A stretch of DNA of 64,000 nucleotides from Carallia brachiata (taxonomy: Eukaryota; Streptophyta; Magnoliopsida; Malpighiales; Rhizophoraceae): contig JADCRB010000011.1 in NCBI GenBank assembly GCA_021464245.1, positions 688,131-752,130 of the forward strand, written 5' to 3'. The notes under the pieces were generated by a model. The model worked only from the letters and a program-made list of their open reading frames with translations. It was not told the origin of the DNA and did no database searches. A program made the position numbers and the translations under genes. This document shows positions 61,745 to 64,000 of this stretch, piece after piece. Each line of letters starts with the position of its first letter. Position 1 is the first letter of the stretch.

Positions 61745-62465
61745 CCATAGTTATTAAACCTGACCCAACCCTGCCAGTCGGACCGGTGACCCGGGCACTG
61801 GGCCGGGTCGGTTTGTGTGAACAGTAATCGGGTCATTTAAATAATAAATTTTTTTTCACTTTTTACTGTGCAAACAGTAAAAATAATATTTTTTTAATGA
61901 TGAACAGTAGTTAAACAGTAAAAAATTATAATTTTTTTACTTTTTACTGTGTAAACAATAAAAATAATATTTTTTTAATGATAAACAGTGTTCAAACAGT
62001 AAAAATTATAAATTTTTTTTATTTTTTACTACGTGAACAATAATATTTGTATAATATTTACACAATAAATTTTTTTTAACTTTTTACTGTGTGAATGATA
62101 AAAATAATATTTTCATAATACTAAATAATATTACACAATATTTTTTTGTACAATTTAATAATTTTTTACTTTTTATAATATATTTTTCTGTATGCAATAA
62201 TTTAATATTGTTCATATATCAAATAATACGTTACAATTGACTTTAAAAAATAGTTTTTCAAGAATTTTTATTAAAATTTTAATTAGTATAAATTACTTTT
62301 TAATTTGTGAAAATATAATTATTGTGCTACATTGTATAAAAAATTTATATATATTATTTAATATATTCATTTTCTTAAGAATTAATGACCCACTGGTTGA
62401 ACCAATAACCCACTGACCCAATCGACTGATCGAATCAGTATTCAAGCTAATTTTAATAACTATGG
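61745..62465. mobile_element. MITE with CCATAGTTATTAAA terminal inverted repeats and internal tandem repeats
   Basis: CCATAGTTATTAAA at 61745-61758 is exactly inverted as TTTAATAACTATGG at 62452-62465. The left subterminal part is rich in GACCCG/GGACCGG words and the right in ACCCACTG/GACCCAATCG. Between them, an 80-base-scale unit (CTTTTTACTGTG.AAACA.TAAAAATAATATTTTT) is repeated about four times at 61855-62110. There is no coding capacity. Confidence 0.75.
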
Positions 62466-64000
62466 TTTTACCTAGAAATCCAACATGTGTTAACAAAAGC
62501 CATAGAGGTGAGTCTGGTGACTAAGGCAACAAAAATGGTGGCTCGATTTGCTGAACATCGTCGATCATTCACATAGCAAAATAGTTGGATACACGCACAA
62601 ATAAGCATGTGGGCCCCCATTGTTGTATTGTTTGATTGTGCATCCGGTATCCCTCTGTATAAATGTGTTTCCCAATGTGCGAAAGTTTCATCACATGCAA
62701 TGCAGGATAGTAATTGCTATCTGTATCTCATCAGTATTTAAAAAGAATCGTACGTTTCAAGGTAGCGAGCTCCAAGGGCATCGGGGACACGCTTTCTTTG
62801 TTTTCATATTAACCATGCACGTTTAGGATACCCGGGATAAAATATACTATAGCAAGCTTGATAATGAGTGGGAATTTCTATTACATTTTCGTCTCCATTT
62901 ATTACATGTGAATGAATCAGACGTGATCTTCCCAAAAAATTTTGAATTTTAATCGACAAAAAAGTGTTGCTTTCCCAAATTGTTAACTAGAGATGATTTT
63001 TACGAAAAAAAAACTTTGTCTACTCGATAAGAGGTAAAGGGAGATACACTCTCATCCATTTTAGTAAATTGAAAAAAAAATAGAGCCTGTGGCCCCTCTT
63101 ATTTCACAGGGTGACAGGTTGCCTGAGCCAGCATACTTGCCTTCTAATTTTTAGCTCAACTATAAGTAGTATAAATTTAATAGGCATCAATTTTTTAAAT
63201 TTGAAAAAAAAAAGGAAATGGATCTTTGAAGATCAAGTATAATACATTTTAACCCATATGAAGCTACGAAAGTCTTAGTCTTAATTAATGGAAGGGCAAT
63301 GTCGACGTTTAGGAATGTTTCACCACAAAATAATACCAATCAAATTGTTAAATAAACCATCACCATTTGCCAACTTTTGTTTGTAGAAACTACGACAAAG
63401 AATGAACAAGAATAGAACTATTTGTTAATCTTGTTGAATTTGGAGCATTCAATCGCAATCAGATCTATGTGAATGCATTTGGATGCGATCTCAGTTGTTC
63501 AAAAACCATGTTCACTGTATCATATCTTTGGAATGCAATCAGGGAATCTCGATCCCATCATAAATAAAACTCGAAGTTCGATAGGTCTTTTGCACCATAA
63601 AGTATTTATCCTTAAATTTTTTTTAAAAAAAAATCTCGAGAAATCCATGGAAAATTGATAGCTGATATCCTTACAACTCATCGAGAAAGTCATCTTTTCT
63701 TGCTAGTGTTGTCTAATTAAAGGAAAAATATTTATGTATACAATAAAATTGTTATAGAGTATTATAGTGTAATAACTAGTGATATTTATACAACTATATG
63801 TACACTGTATGACACAAAAAATATCACTATTTTTTTATAATTTTTTTATTATGATTACACAAAGCACACGAGTTGTTATGTATGACACACTTTTTGTATA
63901 TCTATAATGAAACCCTTAATTAAATCTACGAGCAATTAACTATTATTGAAAATGGAAATATATAGCTTGCATCTTCAAAGGGAATCACAAAGTAAGTCAA
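62466..64000. other. gene-free stretch to the window end
   Basis: AT-rich, with short open frames lacking conserved motifs. I see no RNA gene or clear mobile element. Confidence 0.5.

Noticed and set aside
1..64000. CRISPR array, bacterial operons, organelle inserts, tRNA or rRNA genes
   Set aside because: No spaced identical repeats and no intact tRNA or rRNA signatures were found. The tRNA-like promoter boxes seen belong to SINEs.

Overview
This window is nuclear DNA from a flowering plant, a eudicot and most probably a woody rosid. The evidence is split genes with plant-type introns, AT-rich intergenic DNA full of small transposons, and proteins belonging to plant-only families. I could not search databases, so names rest on recognised motifs and remembered family sequences.

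Six loci are well supported. (1) 2-1407, +: a BTB/POZ (T1-type) protein with a WD40/YVTN-like C-terminal part, with two single-base frame breaks. (2) 13850-18912, +: RTNLB21, a reticulon with a long acidic N-terminal part, nine exons and one frame break. (3) 32119-33432, +: CIPK6, an intronless CBL-interacting protein kinase. (4) about 45500-45600, -: a MIR156 precursor with an exact mature miR156. (5) 50519-51138, +: a small twin-cysteine COA6-type cytochrome c oxidase assembly factor in three exons. (6) 56220-59360, -: an LRL-type bHLH transcription factor (LRL1/2/3 group) in seven exons, with one frame break.

The gene order is informative. From memory, Arabidopsis has BTB (At4g30940), CIPK6 (At4g30960), MIR156B (At4g30972) and LRL2 (At4g30980) together on chromosome 4, and reticulon (At5g58000), COX/COA6-like (At5g58005) and LRL3 (At5g58010) together on chromosome 5. 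This window holds both sets interleaved, as expected of an ancestral order before duplicate-gene loss.

The rest is mostly mobile-element debris: a decayed LINE RNase H domain (4491-5306); a tRNA-type SINE with 16-bp target duplications (8627-8975) and several weaker SINE-like units; four elements of a family with ACCGGT-rich ends (16.4, 22.0, 40.1 and 54.4 kb); long-inverted-repeat elements, two of them with 9-bp Mutator-type flanking duplications (48777-49395, 60560-61642); a 37-bp-arm hairpin (38130-38247); and direct duplications. All four single-base frame breaks in the real genes look like one missing base in or beside short base runs. This points to consensus indel errors in the assembly more than to gene death. 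I found no CRISPR array, tRNA or rRNA gene.

The genes do not form an operon-like unit; their link is conserved linkage. Known family roles are calcium/CBL signalling (CIPK6), phase-change control through SPL transcripts (miR156), root-hair and related development (LRL), ER shaping (RTNLB21) and copper delivery to complex IV (COA6).
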